A stretch of DNA of 64,000 bases from Xenorhabdus szentirmaii DSM 16338. GTDB lineage: Bacteria > Pseudomonadota > Gammaproteobacteria > Enterobacterales > Enterobacteriaceae. This document shows, piece after piece, positions 1 through 7,589 of the stretch. Position 1 is the first letter of the stretch; each line of letters opens with the position of its first letter. The DNA lies in the NCBI RefSeq assembly GCF_002632585.1, contig NZ_NIBV01000002.1:1100613-1164612 (forward strand), given 5' to 3'. Made by a program: the position numbers and the translations under genes. The notes beneath the pieces are model-generated. The model was not told where the DNA came from, did not search any database, and saw only the letters and a program-made list of their open reading frames with translations.

Positions 1-425
1 ATTTGGCGAATGGGCGCCGTGCCTTAGTTGCCTGTATTTCTCTGGGTCTGATTATTGTCAGCCTTGAATTTTATCAAAATGCTACCAATGAAGCCATGTA
101 TTTGGGGTCGTTGTTTGTACTTGGTTTCTTAGTATTTGGCCCACAACTGTTGATTGGTGTAGCGGCGGTTGGTTTCGTACCGAAAAAAGCAATCAGTGTT
201 GCCGATGGTGTGAAAGGAACGTTTGCTTATTTAATTGGTGACAGTTTTGCCAAGATTGGTTTGGGTATGATTGCAGATGGTGTGCCTATTTTTGGGCTGA
301 CAGGTTGGAAAGGAACATTTGTTGCTCTCGATACTTCGGCATTTCTTTGTCTTACTTTGCTTGTCTTAGTTGCTATCGCAGAAGAAAGAAAAATCCGCCA
401 AAATAAGAAAATGAATCGTATATAA
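1..425 (+). CDS. uhpT: Hexose-6-phosphate:phosphate antiporter UhpT, C-terminal part
   Basis: This is the last ~140 residues of an MFS organophosphate:phosphate antiporter; the 5' end lies outside the window. The reading frame enters at base 3. The tail matches E. coli UhpT closely, including [10 protein letters not shown]-type and [16 protein letters not shown]-type stretches and a charged cytoplasmic end ([10 protein letters not shown]). UhpT imports hexose 6-phosphates in exchange for phosphate across the inner membrane. It is followed by a terminator and then uhpA. In E. coli the order is uhpABCT, so here the transporter gene sits upstream of its regulators. UhpC further on is a paralogue of the same fold, but it lacks this C-terminal signature. 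Confidence 0.9.
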   Translation, partial: LANGRRALVACISLGLIIVSLEFYQNATNEAMYLGSLFVLGFLVFGPQLLIGVAAVGFVPKKAISVADGVKGTFAYLIGDSFAKIGLGMIADGVPIFGLTGWKGTFVALDTSAFLCLTLLVLVAIAEERKIRQNKKMNRI

Positions 426-433
426 AAACAATT

Positions 434-465
434 AAATGCTGCTGTATTTTCTCGGCAGCATTTTG
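434..465 (+). terminator. Rho-independent terminator after uhpT
   Basis: A stem of AAATGCTGC and GCAGCATTT around a 12-nt loop is followed directly by T residues, 9 bp after the uhpT stop. It suggests uhpT is transcribed separately from uhpA. Confidence 0.75.
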
Positions 466-556
466 CCATGTTCTGTAACCTAACGTTTAATATTGATTGC
501 TAAGTGATATCAATAGGGGTAGTTTAGCTTAACCCTCTGATTTGATAAAAATAGTG

Positions 557-1165
557 ATGATTAAAGTAGCATTAGTTGATGATCATGTTGTCGTGCGTTC
601 AGGATTTGCTCAATTATTGAACTTGGAGCCAGACATTGAAATTGTGGGGGAGTTCAGCTCTTGTGCAGAAGCAAGGCAAGGTTTACCTGGTTCAGGAGCG
701 ACCGTTTGTATCCTTGATATTTCGATGAAAGATGAAAGCGGGTTTTTGTTATTGCGGGATCTTCCTTCCGGCATCTCCTGCATTATGTTGAGCGTGCATG
801 ATTCTGCCACGATGGTGGAAAGTGCTTTGAAAGCAGGGGCACGCGGCTATCTCAGTAAACGTTGTAGTCCGGATGAATTGGTTCAGGCGGTACGTACAAC
901 AGCAAATAATGGGTGTTATCTTACGCCGGATATTGCACTCAATTTGACGTCATCAAAAGATAAAGCAACTCCGTTGGGTCTTCTGACCAAACGAGAACGG
1001 CAAGTCAGTGAAATGCTTGCTGGTGGTATGGATGTTAAGGCAGTTGCGGCTGAATTAGGATTGAGCCATAAAACAGTACATGTACATCGAGCTAATGCGA
1101 TGAGTAAATTAGGGGTAACAAATAACGTGGGACTGGCAAATTATTTTGCATCTAGTGATATTTGA
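557..1165 (+). CDS. uhpA: Response regulator UhpA (NarL/FixJ family)
   Basis: UhpA is the DNA-binding activator of uhpT transcription; it is phosphorylated by UhpB when UhpC senses external glucose 6-phosphate. The N-terminal receiver domain has the acidic pair DDH near residue 8 and the phospho-acceptor Asp54 in CILDISM, the same number as in E. coli. The C-terminal LuxR-type helix-turn-helix (about residues 140-200) has TKRERQV and [15 protein letters not shown]. The ATG at 557 gives the E. coli N-terminus ([10 protein letters not shown]); an in-frame TTG at 542 would add five residues. Its usual partner uhpB is not adjacent but lies 1.8 kb downstream, beyond mobile-element debris. Confidence 0.93.
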   Translation: MIKVALVDDHVVVRSGFAQLLNLEPDIEIVGEFSSCAEARQGLPGSGATVCILDISMKDESGFLLLRDLPSGISCIMLSVHDSATMVESALKAGARGYLSKRCSPDELVQAVRTTANNGCYLTPDIALNLTSSKDKATPLGLLTKRERQVSEMLAGGMDVKAVAAELGLSHKTVHVHRANAMSKLGVTNNVGLANYFASSDI

Positions 1166-1558
1166 TGTGTCAGTTATTTATATGAAAAATATGAATAAGT
1201 TCTAGGTTGAGATAGCTCACGTTGCCCATAAATTAAGTTCTCCAAATCTATATACCAAATCTAAGGCTGCGCCCCGGCGTGGCTTTTTTCGTATGATGGC
1301 AGTAGCCAGCTTTGAGGTTATAACCTTATGAGGGTAGGGAGCACTATTTTTGATAATGGATAACGATCCCCTGCTCAGCGGTATTTTGCCGGCAGCAAAC
1401 TTCAAATATACACCTCACTGAATTGAGCATTATCTTTCAAATTATAAGCCTTGCTATAGTCGTAATCCGATTGAGATGAAATTTTGACCTAAGTAAGGTT
1501 TCTGGTGAGTTAACAGTAGGCTAAAATGACCTTTAACGAATAATAAAGTGAGGTGTTT
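1166..1558. other. Intergenic stretch after uhpA with terminator-like hairpin
   Basis: A GC-rich hairpin at 1265-1289 (GGCTGCGCC against GGCGTGGC with two wobble pairs, then T6) could end uhpA transcription. The minus strand is open from 1405 to 1217, a 62-codon frame with a basic KKPRRGAA segment that overlaps the hairpin. I do not recognise this frame confidently. It lies next to integrase and antitoxin remnants, so it may be part of the same debris. Nothing else is evident here. Confidence 0.4.
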
Positions 1559-1789
1559 ATGTCTGACGTTAATATGCTGTATGGTAAATCAGAAATAAAA
1601 AATATGCTGACCATTGATATTACCTTGGGGATGGCTAGGTGGAGTCCAGATACTGATGATTGGTCTCATTGGTGGGAATACCAGGATAATACGTATAAAA
1701 ATGGTAATAGTGGTGTGACATCTTATGGCTCCTTAGTTGCAATAGAAAATAATACGAGCATTGATGTTATAAAAACTGAAGAATTGTGA
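1559..1789 (+). CDS. Small hypothetical protein
   Basis: A 76-residue acidic, tryptophan-rich protein with no signal peptide or membrane segment. It contains a WSPDTDDWSHWWEY cluster near residues 27-40. ATG 1559 is preceded by an AGTGAGG-type ribosome site; a GTG at 1553 would add two residues. I do not recognise the family. It is the first gene after uhpA in a patch that also carries a zinc-ribbon fragment, an antitoxin remnant and an integrase remnant, so it is probably cargo of a decayed mobile element. Whether it is still expressed is unknown. Confidence 0.45.
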   Translation: MSDVNMLYGKSEIKNMLTIDITLGMARWSPDTDDWSHWWEYQDNTYKNGNSGVTSYGSLVAIENNTSIDVIKTEEL

Positions 1790-1817
1790 TCACTAAAAGG
1801 GAAAGTGCTGTATATAA

Positions 1818-1916
1818 AAATGTCCGTTTTGCGCTGAAGCTGTAAGAAAGGAAGCTATCAAATGCAAACATTACGGCAGTAACTTACTCAATGCTAATAC
1901 TATTTATGATAAATAA
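1818..1916 (+). pseudogene. Fragment of a CPFC...CKHC zinc-ribbon protein
   Basis: A 32-codon open stretch, with a stop just upstream and no start codon, encodes KCPFCAEAVRKEAIKCKHYGSNL. This is the hallmark of the bacterial CPFCAE-(I/V)-KxEAxKCKHCGxxL zinc ribbon found at one end of many small membrane or superinfection-immunity-type proteins. Three of the four ligand cysteines remain; the fourth is Tyr (CKHY instead of CKHC). The N-terminal part of the parent gene is missing. It ends 7 bp before the lipoprotein start. Confidence 0.6.
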
Positions 1917-1923
1917 TGATGGA

Positions 1924-2316
1924 ATGAAAAAACTACTAATGGCATGTGCAGTGCTTATCTTAACGGGATGCGGTGAAAACTACAGTGAATATAACGGAAT
2001 ATACACCTGTAGAGTAGGCAGGCTAATGAATTATATAGCAGTAGACCGAGGGAGTGAATATTCTTTTCCGCTGGGGACAGTGAAAGCCAGAGTGACTTTT
2101 AACGATAGGGTTATGATCATTCATGGAATGAAGTCAGGTGATTATGTTGGACATGAAATGACTTTAACCTCACTGCCAGGAAAACTAATGTTTAAATATG
2201 ATAATGATGAGCTTAGTGAAGGCTTTTCTCCTCATGATGGCATAGCAACAATTACGATTGATAACCCGCGTAACGACAGAATAATTCAGCAGCTCACTAA
2301 CTGCAAAAAAGAGTGA
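1924..2316 (+). CDS. Small lipoprotein of unknown function
   Basis: A 130-residue protein with a typical lipoprotein signal: MKKLLMAC, a hydrophobic core and the lipobox LTGC, with Cys16 as the predicted lipidated residue. The mature part (about 115 residues) has two further cysteines (YTC and NCKKE) that could form a disulfide, and a beta-rich pattern (GTVKARVTF, MTLTSLPGK). ATG 1924 is chosen because it starts directly at the signal peptide; an upstream ATG at 1891 would add 11 residues. No family is recognised. It is intact but surrounded by gene fragments, so it may be a surviving mobile-element cargo gene. Confidence 0.6.
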   Translation: MKKLLMACAVLILTGCGENYSEYNGIYTCRVGRLMNYIAVDRGSEYSFPLGTVKARVTFNDRVMIIHGMKSGDYVGHEMTLTSLPGKLMFKYDNDELSEGFSPHDGIATITIDNPRNDRIIQQLTNCKKE

Positions 2317-2323
2317 AAACAGT

Positions 2324-2476
2324 TCTTCTGAAAGTCAGTCAGCATTAATCTCTGTGAGTGTTGGAACACTTCGTAACTGGGAGTAAGAGAGGCGAGAGCC
2401 AGCGGGGTCAGCAAAAGCCTTGTTAAGAGCAATAGAGAAAGAGCCTGTTCATGTTTTAAAAGAACTATCTATATAA
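2324..2476 (+). pseudogene. XRE/HigA-type antitoxin remnant, nonsense-mutated
   Basis: One frame reads SQSALISVSVGTLRNWE, then TAA, then ERREPAGSAKALLRAIEKEP and VHVLKELSI, then TAA. This is the C-terminal helix-turn-helix half of a HigA/NadS-type antitoxin (family pattern: ...VSxxTLRNWEQGRRxPxGPAxALLRxxExxPEAVLxAL). The in-frame TAA at 2384-2386 stands where the family has Gln, consistent with one C-to-T change. The N-terminal half and any HigB toxin partner are absent. The frame runs out of the end of the lipoprotein gene, so a deletion probably fused them. Confidence 0.65.
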
Positions 2477-2497
2477 ATGAAATCTCATGAGATTACT

Positions 2498-2520
2498 AAA
2501 GCCCCATCACGGGGCTTTTT
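2498..2520 (+). terminator. Rho-independent terminator
   Basis: AAAGCCCC and GGGGCTTTTT form an 8-bp stem around a short ATCAC loop ending in T5, 22 bp after the antitoxin remnant. It probably ended the transcript of the former antitoxin gene. Confidence 0.75.
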
Positions 2521-2759
2521 GCTGGGGTCTTTATAATTTATTTGTGGCAGATTTTTACTTCTAATATTGTAGAGAAATATGAGGTCACTATCAGATTTTG
2601 GCTGTCTGTGAACGATATCCCAGTCTTCTCCAAGCAAAGTGACGAGCAAAGGATTGCCTGCTTTTAAATATATTTACCACCTGATTTAACACCAACGGTA
2701 CAGCGATAATGGGCAGTACCGTCTGAGTGTAGGCGCTTTTCTATGCTATAGTAGGCCAT
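2521..2759 (-). pseudogene. Prophage/island integrase remnant
   Basis: From the ATG at 2759 the minus strand reads MAYYSIEKRLHSDGTAHY...RCTVGVKSGGKYI then a stop, which resembles the N-terminal arm-binding start of phage-type tyrosine recombinases. Shifted by one frame, the next ~50 codons read LKAGNPLLVTLLGEDWDI, VHRQPKSDSDLIFLYN and IRSKN. This resembles the segment just before the catalytic HxLR box (family pattern RQPKxDxxxIFPYNxxSV). About 200 residues between the two pieces and the catalytic end are missing. The remnant indicates past integration of a mobile element between uhpA and uhpB, followed by decay. Confidence 0.6.
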
Positions 2760-2944
2760 GTGCAATACTCTCCAGTTCAAATTCTTACGATTTAAAAGGG
2801 GGCTGCTTGGGGTGCTGACAATCCAAAAACAGCCTAAAATGTCCTTAATGCACGAAAATCAGCAAAACAAAAATCAAACCAATTCAGTGCAATAGTAAGG
2901 TGGGCTGGGGAGTTAGCGTGTTATCTGGGAATTTTTTTCTTTTT
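2760..2944. other. Stretch between integrase remnant and uhpB
   Basis: No gene, terminator or clear promoter is visible. It holds the 5' side of the integrase remnant and the presumed new promoter region for uhpBC. A GTG at 2900, in frame with uhpB, is an alternative upstream start. Confidence 0.35.
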
Positions 2945-4468
2945 ATGCGTCGATATCTAATTAATTCGTTTTCGGGCTGGTTGCTGTTTTCTTGTTGGTG
3001 GTTTTGCTTATGGGTTATTGCTTATTATTTTGTCAATGATTCAGAATTGGCTATTTTGTTTTTTCCGTTTGCCTTACGTCTTGGTATTGTTCTGCATACT
3101 CCGAAATGTTATTGGCTGACTGTTTATGTTGCTGAGTGGGGGCTGACTGTGGGGTTGGCTCTGCTGATGGGGCAACTACAGTGGTTGACAATACTTACTG
3201 CCAGTATCGCAAGTTTCCCTGTTGTCTGGTTTGCCAGTCGTTATTATTGTGGCAGTCAATGGCAGCGGTTTGCTGTCATCATCTGTGTGCTTTTACTGAC
3301 TTCTGTCATTAATGTGTTAGTGGTAAGCAATCATCATTCGGCTCTGGCATTTATATTTTTGGTTAGTCTGACTGGTGGGGTTATGCTGGTTCCTTTGTGT
3401 TATTTAGTATGGCACTACCTGTTCCAACATACTTGGTTACCTCTGACGGCAAATTTAGTTTCACAACGAATTCAGTTCCGTTTGCGCCATATAATTTTGT
3501 ATATCTTGTTGTTCGTGCTGAATATTTTCCTTCAGGTTGGTTTCACGAATGAATTGCGCTATTTTTCTCCGTTTTGCCTGGCCATTCCCATTATTTTGCT
3601 GGCTTTTCGTTATGGTTGGCAGGGGGCGGTACTTGGTACGTTGCTGAATAGTATTGCCTTGATTGCTGCACGCAGCGGTGTGTCGAATATGGAGATCACC
3701 GATCTCCTGTTGTCACTTTTAGTGCAAACGTTGATGGGGATTATGCTGGGGATGGCTGTTCAGCGTCAGCGTGACCTGAATGAACAGTTACAGCGTCAGT
3801 TACACCGTAACCACAATTTATCCCGTCAGCTGGTAAAAGCAGAAGAATCGGTCAGGCGGGAAATTGCACGTGAGTTGCATGATGAAATTGGCCAGAATAT
3901 TACGGCTATTCGTACACAGGCCAGTATCATACAAAGAGTGGAAGCTGCTCCAGTGAGTTCTAACTGTGCTAAAACAATCGAACTGTTATCTCTTAATGTT
4001 TACGATACCACTAAAGGGTTACTGAGCCGGTTGCGCCCTAAAATTCTTGATGACCTTGGCCTCAAAGAAGCCATTGAGCAATTGTTGCATGATATGAAAT
4101 TTGAATCCCACGGCATACTCATGGATGTTTATTGGGAAACGGATTCTGCTGTGATGATAGAGAAGTTAAGTGATACAACTAAAATTACACTGTACCGCCT
4201 CTGTCAGGAAGCCCTGAATAATGCCCTGAAATATTCTCAGGCGGATCGTATTGAGTTGCATTTTTCTGTCGGTGAAATGATCACTTTATTGATAAAAGAC
4301 AATGGGATTGGTTGTAAGGTAGAAGATCATATGAAGGGATTCGGGTTACGTGGTATGCGGGAACGAGTACAGGCCCTTGGTGGAACGTTTTCAATTTATA
4401 GTGAAAAATGGCAGGATAAGCTGACCTGTTCGGGTACAAGTTTATCAATTATTTTGCCTAAACTTTAA
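2945..4468 (+). CDS. uhpB: Sensor histidine kinase UhpB
   Basis: UhpB phosphorylates UhpA in response to UhpC, which detects external glucose 6-phosphate. The N-terminal ~270 residues hold multiple membrane segments of the MASE1-like sensor type. These are followed by the HisKA_3 dimerisation domain with RELHDEIGQ and a C-terminal ATPase domain with a CQEALNN N-box, DNGIGCK and GFGLRGMRERV. Starting at ATG 2945 puts the phospho-acceptor at His312, against His313 in E. coli, which supports this start over the in-frame GTG at 2900. uhpC follows 9 bp downstream. The normal coupling to uhpA has been lost, so expression presumably uses its own promoter. Confidence 0.92.
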   Translation: MRRYLINSFSGWLLFSCWWFCLWVIAYYFVNDSELAILFFPFALRLGIVLHTPKCYWLTVYVAEWGLTVGLALLMGQLQWLTILTASIASFPVVWFASRYYCGSQWQRFAVIICVLLLTSVINVLVVSNHHSALAFIFLVSLTGGVMLVPLCYLVWHYLFQHTWLPLTANLVSQRIQFRLRHIILYILLFVLNIFLQVGFTNELRYFSPFCLAIPIILLAFRYGWQGAVLGTLLNSIALIAARSGVSNMEITDLLLSLLVQTLMGIMLGMAVQRQRDLNEQLQRQLHRNHNLSRQLVKAEESVRREIARELHDEIGQNITAIRTQASIIQRVEAAPVSSNCAKTIELLSLNVYDTTKGLLSRLRPKILDDLGLKEAIEQLLHDMKFESHGILMDVYWETDSAVMIEKLSDTTKITLYRLCQEALNNALKYSQADRIELHFSVGEMITLLIKDNGIGCKVEDHMKGFGLRGMRERVQALGGTFSIYSEKWQDKLTCSGTSLSIILPKL

Positions 4469-4477
4469 GGCAGGGTC

Positions 4478-5809
4478 ATGACATTTTTTTCCCGATCCAA
4501 GCCAGTGCATCAGACTCAATTGTCTGATGGTCAAATCAGTGAACAATACCATTATTGGCGTCTGCATATTATGCTGAGCCTTTATGTCGGATATGCCCTG
4601 TTTTACTTCACCCGTAAAAGTTTCAACTATGCAATGCCTGCGATGATCACTGAACTCGGCCTCGATAAAGCAGAAGTTGGCCTTATTGGGACTCTGTTCT
4701 ACATTACCTATGGCTGTTCTAAATTTCTTTCAGGGATTATTTCAGATTGCTCTAATCCACGTTACTTCATGGGCGTCGGGCTGATTGCAACAGGGGTCAT
4801 CAATATCTTTTTTGGTTTATCCAGCTCGATTGTGATGTTTACCTTTTTATGGATGTTAAATGCCTGGTTTCAGGGATGGGGTTCACCGTCATGCGCCAAG
4901 TTGCTGACTAGCTGGTATTCTCGTTCAGAGCGTGGTTTTTGGTGGTCGCTGTGGAATACTTCCCATCATGTGGGAAGTGCGCTGGTTGCGTTGAGTGTCA
5001 GTTTTTTGGTGCTTCATTATAGTTGGCAGACAGGGTTTGTTGTATCAGGTTCGTTAGGTGTTTTGGGTGGCATATTTTTATGTTGGAGGCTGCGTGATAA
5101 ACCAACCTCAATGGGTTTACCAAGCATTGGTCAATTTCGGGATGACCATCTGGAAAAAATTCAAGAAAGCCAGGGACAGGGGTTAACAACCAGAGAAATA
5201 TTGAAAACTTATGTTTTTCGTAACAAATATATTTGGTTACTTTCAGTAAGTTATGTTCTGGTTTATATCGTCAGAATGGTTATCAACGATTGGGGAAACC
5301 TTTATCTGACGGAATATCACCATTATGATTTAGTGAGTGCAAACGCAGTGTTGTCACTTTTTGAGGCCGGAGGATTTATGGGATCGCTGGTGGCTGGTTG
5401 GGGTTCAGACCGGTTATTTGGTGGTAACCGTGGGCCGATGAACCTGATATTCGCGATGGGAATTTTCTTATCTGTGGCGGCATTGTGGTTAATGCCTGTG
5501 ACGGGTTTGATTTTCCAGTCAATTGGTTTTTTTACTATAGGTTTTTTCGTTTTTGGCCCTCAGTTGTTGATTGGCATGGCCGCGGCAGAATGTGCCCATA
5601 AAGATGCAGCAGGGGCTGCGACAGGGTTTGTCGGACTCTTCGCTTATACGGGCGCTGCTTTTGCGGGCTACCCTTTTGCCATCATTTTGAAACATTATCA
5701 TTGGACAGGGTTGTTTATTACTATTTCTGTCTGCGCTGTCATGATAGGTTTATTATTGCTGCCATTCCTGCAGGCCCAGTTTCCTAAAGAGAGAATGCAG
5801 GATGGTTGA
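4478..5809 (+). CDS. uhpC: Glucose-6-phosphate sensor/transporter-like protein UhpC
   Basis: A 443-residue, 12-helix MFS protein of the organophosphate:phosphate antiporter family, close to the usual UhpC length (439). It acts mainly as a receptor that signals to UhpB. Recognisable family elements are YALFYFTRKSFNYAMPAM near residue 35, the FLSGIISD loop, WGSPSCAKLLTSWYSRSERG, and [15 protein letters not shown] near the end. The start at 4478 follows GGCAGGGTC and lies 9 bp after uhpB, so the two genes form an operon. UhpT at the left edge of the window is the transporter; UhpC is distinguished by its C-terminus and gene position. Confidence 0.92.
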   Translation: MTFFSRSKPVHQTQLSDGQISEQYHYWRLHIMLSLYVGYALFYFTRKSFNYAMPAMITELGLDKAEVGLIGTLFYITYGCSKFLSGIISDCSNPRYFMGVGLIATGVINIFFGLSSSIVMFTFLWMLNAWFQGWGSPSCAKLLTSWYSRSERGFWWSLWNTSHHVGSALVALSVSFLVLHYSWQTGFVVSGSLGVLGGIFLCWRLRDKPTSMGLPSIGQFRDDHLEKIQESQGQGLTTREILKTYVFRNKYIWLLSVSYVLVYIVRMVINDWGNLYLTEYHHYDLVSANAVLSLFEAGGFMGSLVAGWGSDRLFGGNRGPMNLIFAMGIFLSVAALWLMPVTGLIFQSIGFFTIGFFVFGPQLLIGMAAAECAHKDAAGAATGFVGLFAYTGAAFAGYPFAIILKHYHWTGLFITISVCAVMIGLLLLPFLQAQFPKERMQDG

Positions 5810-5870
5810 GTAGTTTGTTTATTTGTGCAGTTGCAAAAATAGTGGTTTGGTGTTGAGAAAGATGTTGTTT

Positions 5871-6425
5871 TTAAAGAGGATGATTTCGGTTAAGCCATTC
5901 TTCTCTGGTTATCTCCCATGTTTCATTGTCATATATTCCTGAAACATAGCGTTTTTTCTCAACTTTTATTATCCTGGCTCCTTGTTCTGATGAGATTTTC
6001 TTGGAGCTTTGGTTAATACTGGCTTTTTGCGTTCTGAGAACAGGTTGATCGAGTATGTGAAACCAATAATCAGTGACTTTTTCACAGGCTTCGCGCATTA
6101 AGCCCTGACCTTGATACTCAAATGATAACCAGAAACCTCGGTTGTTATTGGGATTATCATATAATCCAATGACACCGATGAGCTCATCAGGATTGTTTTT
6201 CATTCTGATAGACCAGATCCATGCTTTTCCTGATTGTATGGCGGGGTGAGCTATGTTGTTGACAAAATATTCTGCGGCATCATCAGGATAAGGCCAGGGA
6301 ACGGCATTGCTATCCAGATACTTGACTATTTCCCAATGAGGAAATTTTTGCTGAATTTGGGGGGCATCGTCAGAAGCTATTTTTTTCAACAGAAGACGTT
6401 CAGTTTCTAAATTATCAAATGGCAT
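5871..6425 (-). CDS. GNAT-family N-acetyltransferase (RimJ/RimL-like)
   Basis: A 184-residue acetyltransferase of the Acetyltransf_3 type. It has the N-terminal LETERLLLKKI strand, a core with ELIGVIGLYDN, and the acetyl-CoA-binding region FEYQGQGLMREACEKV, where QGQGLM corresponds to the Q/RxxGxG/A loop. The C-terminal part (GARIIKVEKKRYVSG) is also typical. ATG 6425 is preceded by CGAGGG at good spacing, which excludes the in-frame ATG 11 codons upstream. The substrate cannot be predicted; relatives acetylate ribosomal proteins, aminoglycosides or small amines. It stands alone, convergent with uhpC. Confidence 0.75.
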   Translation of the reverse strand: MPFDNLETERLLLKKIASDDAPQIQQKFPHWEIVKYLDSNAVPWPYPDDAAEYFVNNIAHPAIQSGKAWIWSIRMKNNPDELIGVIGLYDNPNNNRGFWLSFEYQGQGLMREACEKVTDYWFHILDQPVLRTQKASINQSSKKISSEQGARIIKVEKKRYVSGIYDNETWEITREEWLNRNHPL

Positions 6426-6581
6426 TTTACCCTCGATTTGTTGTTTAATTATTTCCATTTGTAAAAATAAAGTTAATTAAGCGAGTGGTCAATGCAATTC
6501 AGGAAAATCACGGTGTAAGGTTCGGGCTTCAAAAACATGGTATAGTACGCCCCTGATTTTTTTCCTATCCACCGGTATGTT

Positions 6582-7403
6582 ATGTCTTATCAATGTCCTT
6601 TATGTCATTCACCATTACTGTTTACTCACCATCAATGGCGCTGCGGAAACAATCATCAATTTGATTGTGCAAAAGAGGGGTATGTTAATTTATTGCCCGT
6701 TCAGCATAAACGCTCAAAAGAGCCGGGGGATAGTGCGGCGATGATGCAGGCAAGAAGAGCGTTTTTGCAATCAGGCCATTATCAGGTGTTACAACAAAAA
6801 GCGGTTGAATTGCTTAACCAATATTTACCTGAAAGTGCAGAAACCTTATTGGATATCGGTTGTGGTGAAGGTTACTATACAGCCGCGGTTCAGGAGCAGT
6901 TGGGGCTTCTCAGAAATTTATCGGTATATGGGTTGGATGTCGCAAAAGTGGCCATTCGTTACGGCGCCAAACGTTATTCTAATGTTAATTTCTGTGTGGC
7001 CTCCAGTCATCGGTTACCATTTGCTGATGGTTCTCTGGATGGCATTTTACGCATTTATGCCCCTTGCAAGGCGTCAGAGCTGGCACGGGTGGTGAAAGCT
7101 GATGGGGTTGTATTAACGGTAACTCCAGGTTCCCGCCATTTATATCAATTGAAAGAGCTCATTTATCAGGACGTCCATTTACATCCTGAAAATCAGGAAA
7201 GCTGGGAGGGATTTGAATTAATTTCAACGGAAACGTTAGCCTATGCAATGTCACTGGATGGCGAACAAGCCCATAATTTATTGCAGATGACGCCATTTGC
7301 TTGGCGGGCATCTGAAGAAGCAAGAACCCATTTGGCATCGCAGGAACAATTTAGCTGTGAAGCCGATTTCACGTTAAAAGTATATCGGCGTATTTCGCTA
7401 TAA
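6582..7403 (+). CDS. rlmA: 23S rRNA (guanine-745-N1)-methyltransferase RlmA
   Basis: RlmA methylates N1 of G745 in helix 35 of 23S rRNA. The 273-residue protein starts with a zinc ribbon (Cys5, Cys8, Cys21, His25) and continues with a Rossmann methyltransferase domain: LLDIGCGEGYYT (SAM-binding motif I, about residues 88-99) and the later GLDVAKVAIRYGAKR. Length and sequence match E. coli RlmA. Upstream, TATAGT at about 6541-6546 could serve as a -10 element. The gene faces mntP, as in E. coli, where rlmA also neighbours mntP. Confidence 0.93.
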   Translation: MSYQCPLCHSPLLFTHHQWRCGNNHQFDCAKEGYVNLLPVQHKRSKEPGDSAAMMQARRAFLQSGHYQVLQQKAVELLNQYLPESAETLLDIGCGEGYYTAAVQEQLGLLRNLSVYGLDVAKVAIRYGAKRYSNVNFCVASSHRLPFADGSLDGILRIYAPCKASELARVVKADGVVLTVTPGSRHLYQLKELIYQDVHLHPENQESWEGFELISTETLAYAMSLDGEQAHNLLQMTPFAWRASEEARTHLASQEQFSCEADFTLKVYRRISL

Positions 7404-7513
7404 TGATTTATAAACAGATGGCGGATTATGTGTCCTATGCCTTTGGGAAATGGTTTCCTTGATTGCTTTGCTGTATCTGGGAATGCATTGGAATGATTTA
7501 TTGGAATAATTCA

Positions 7514-7576
7514 GCCATAGATCTGAAATGATGGTTTTAGGCATATCTGTACCATAAGAAATTTCAGATCTTTGGC
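7514..7576. repeat. Long inverted repeat between rlmA and mntP
   Basis: GCCATAGATCTGAAAT (7514-7529) and ATTTCAGATCTTTGGC (7561-7576) pair over 16 bp with one mismatch. A second pair, ATGGT/ACCAT, lies inside, so the whole 63-nt element can fold into one long hairpin. It sits between two convergent genes and has no strong T tract, so it may be a processed-hairpin or miniature repeat element as well as a two-way terminator. Confidence 0.5.
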
Positions 7577-7589
7577 GAACATTAATGGT

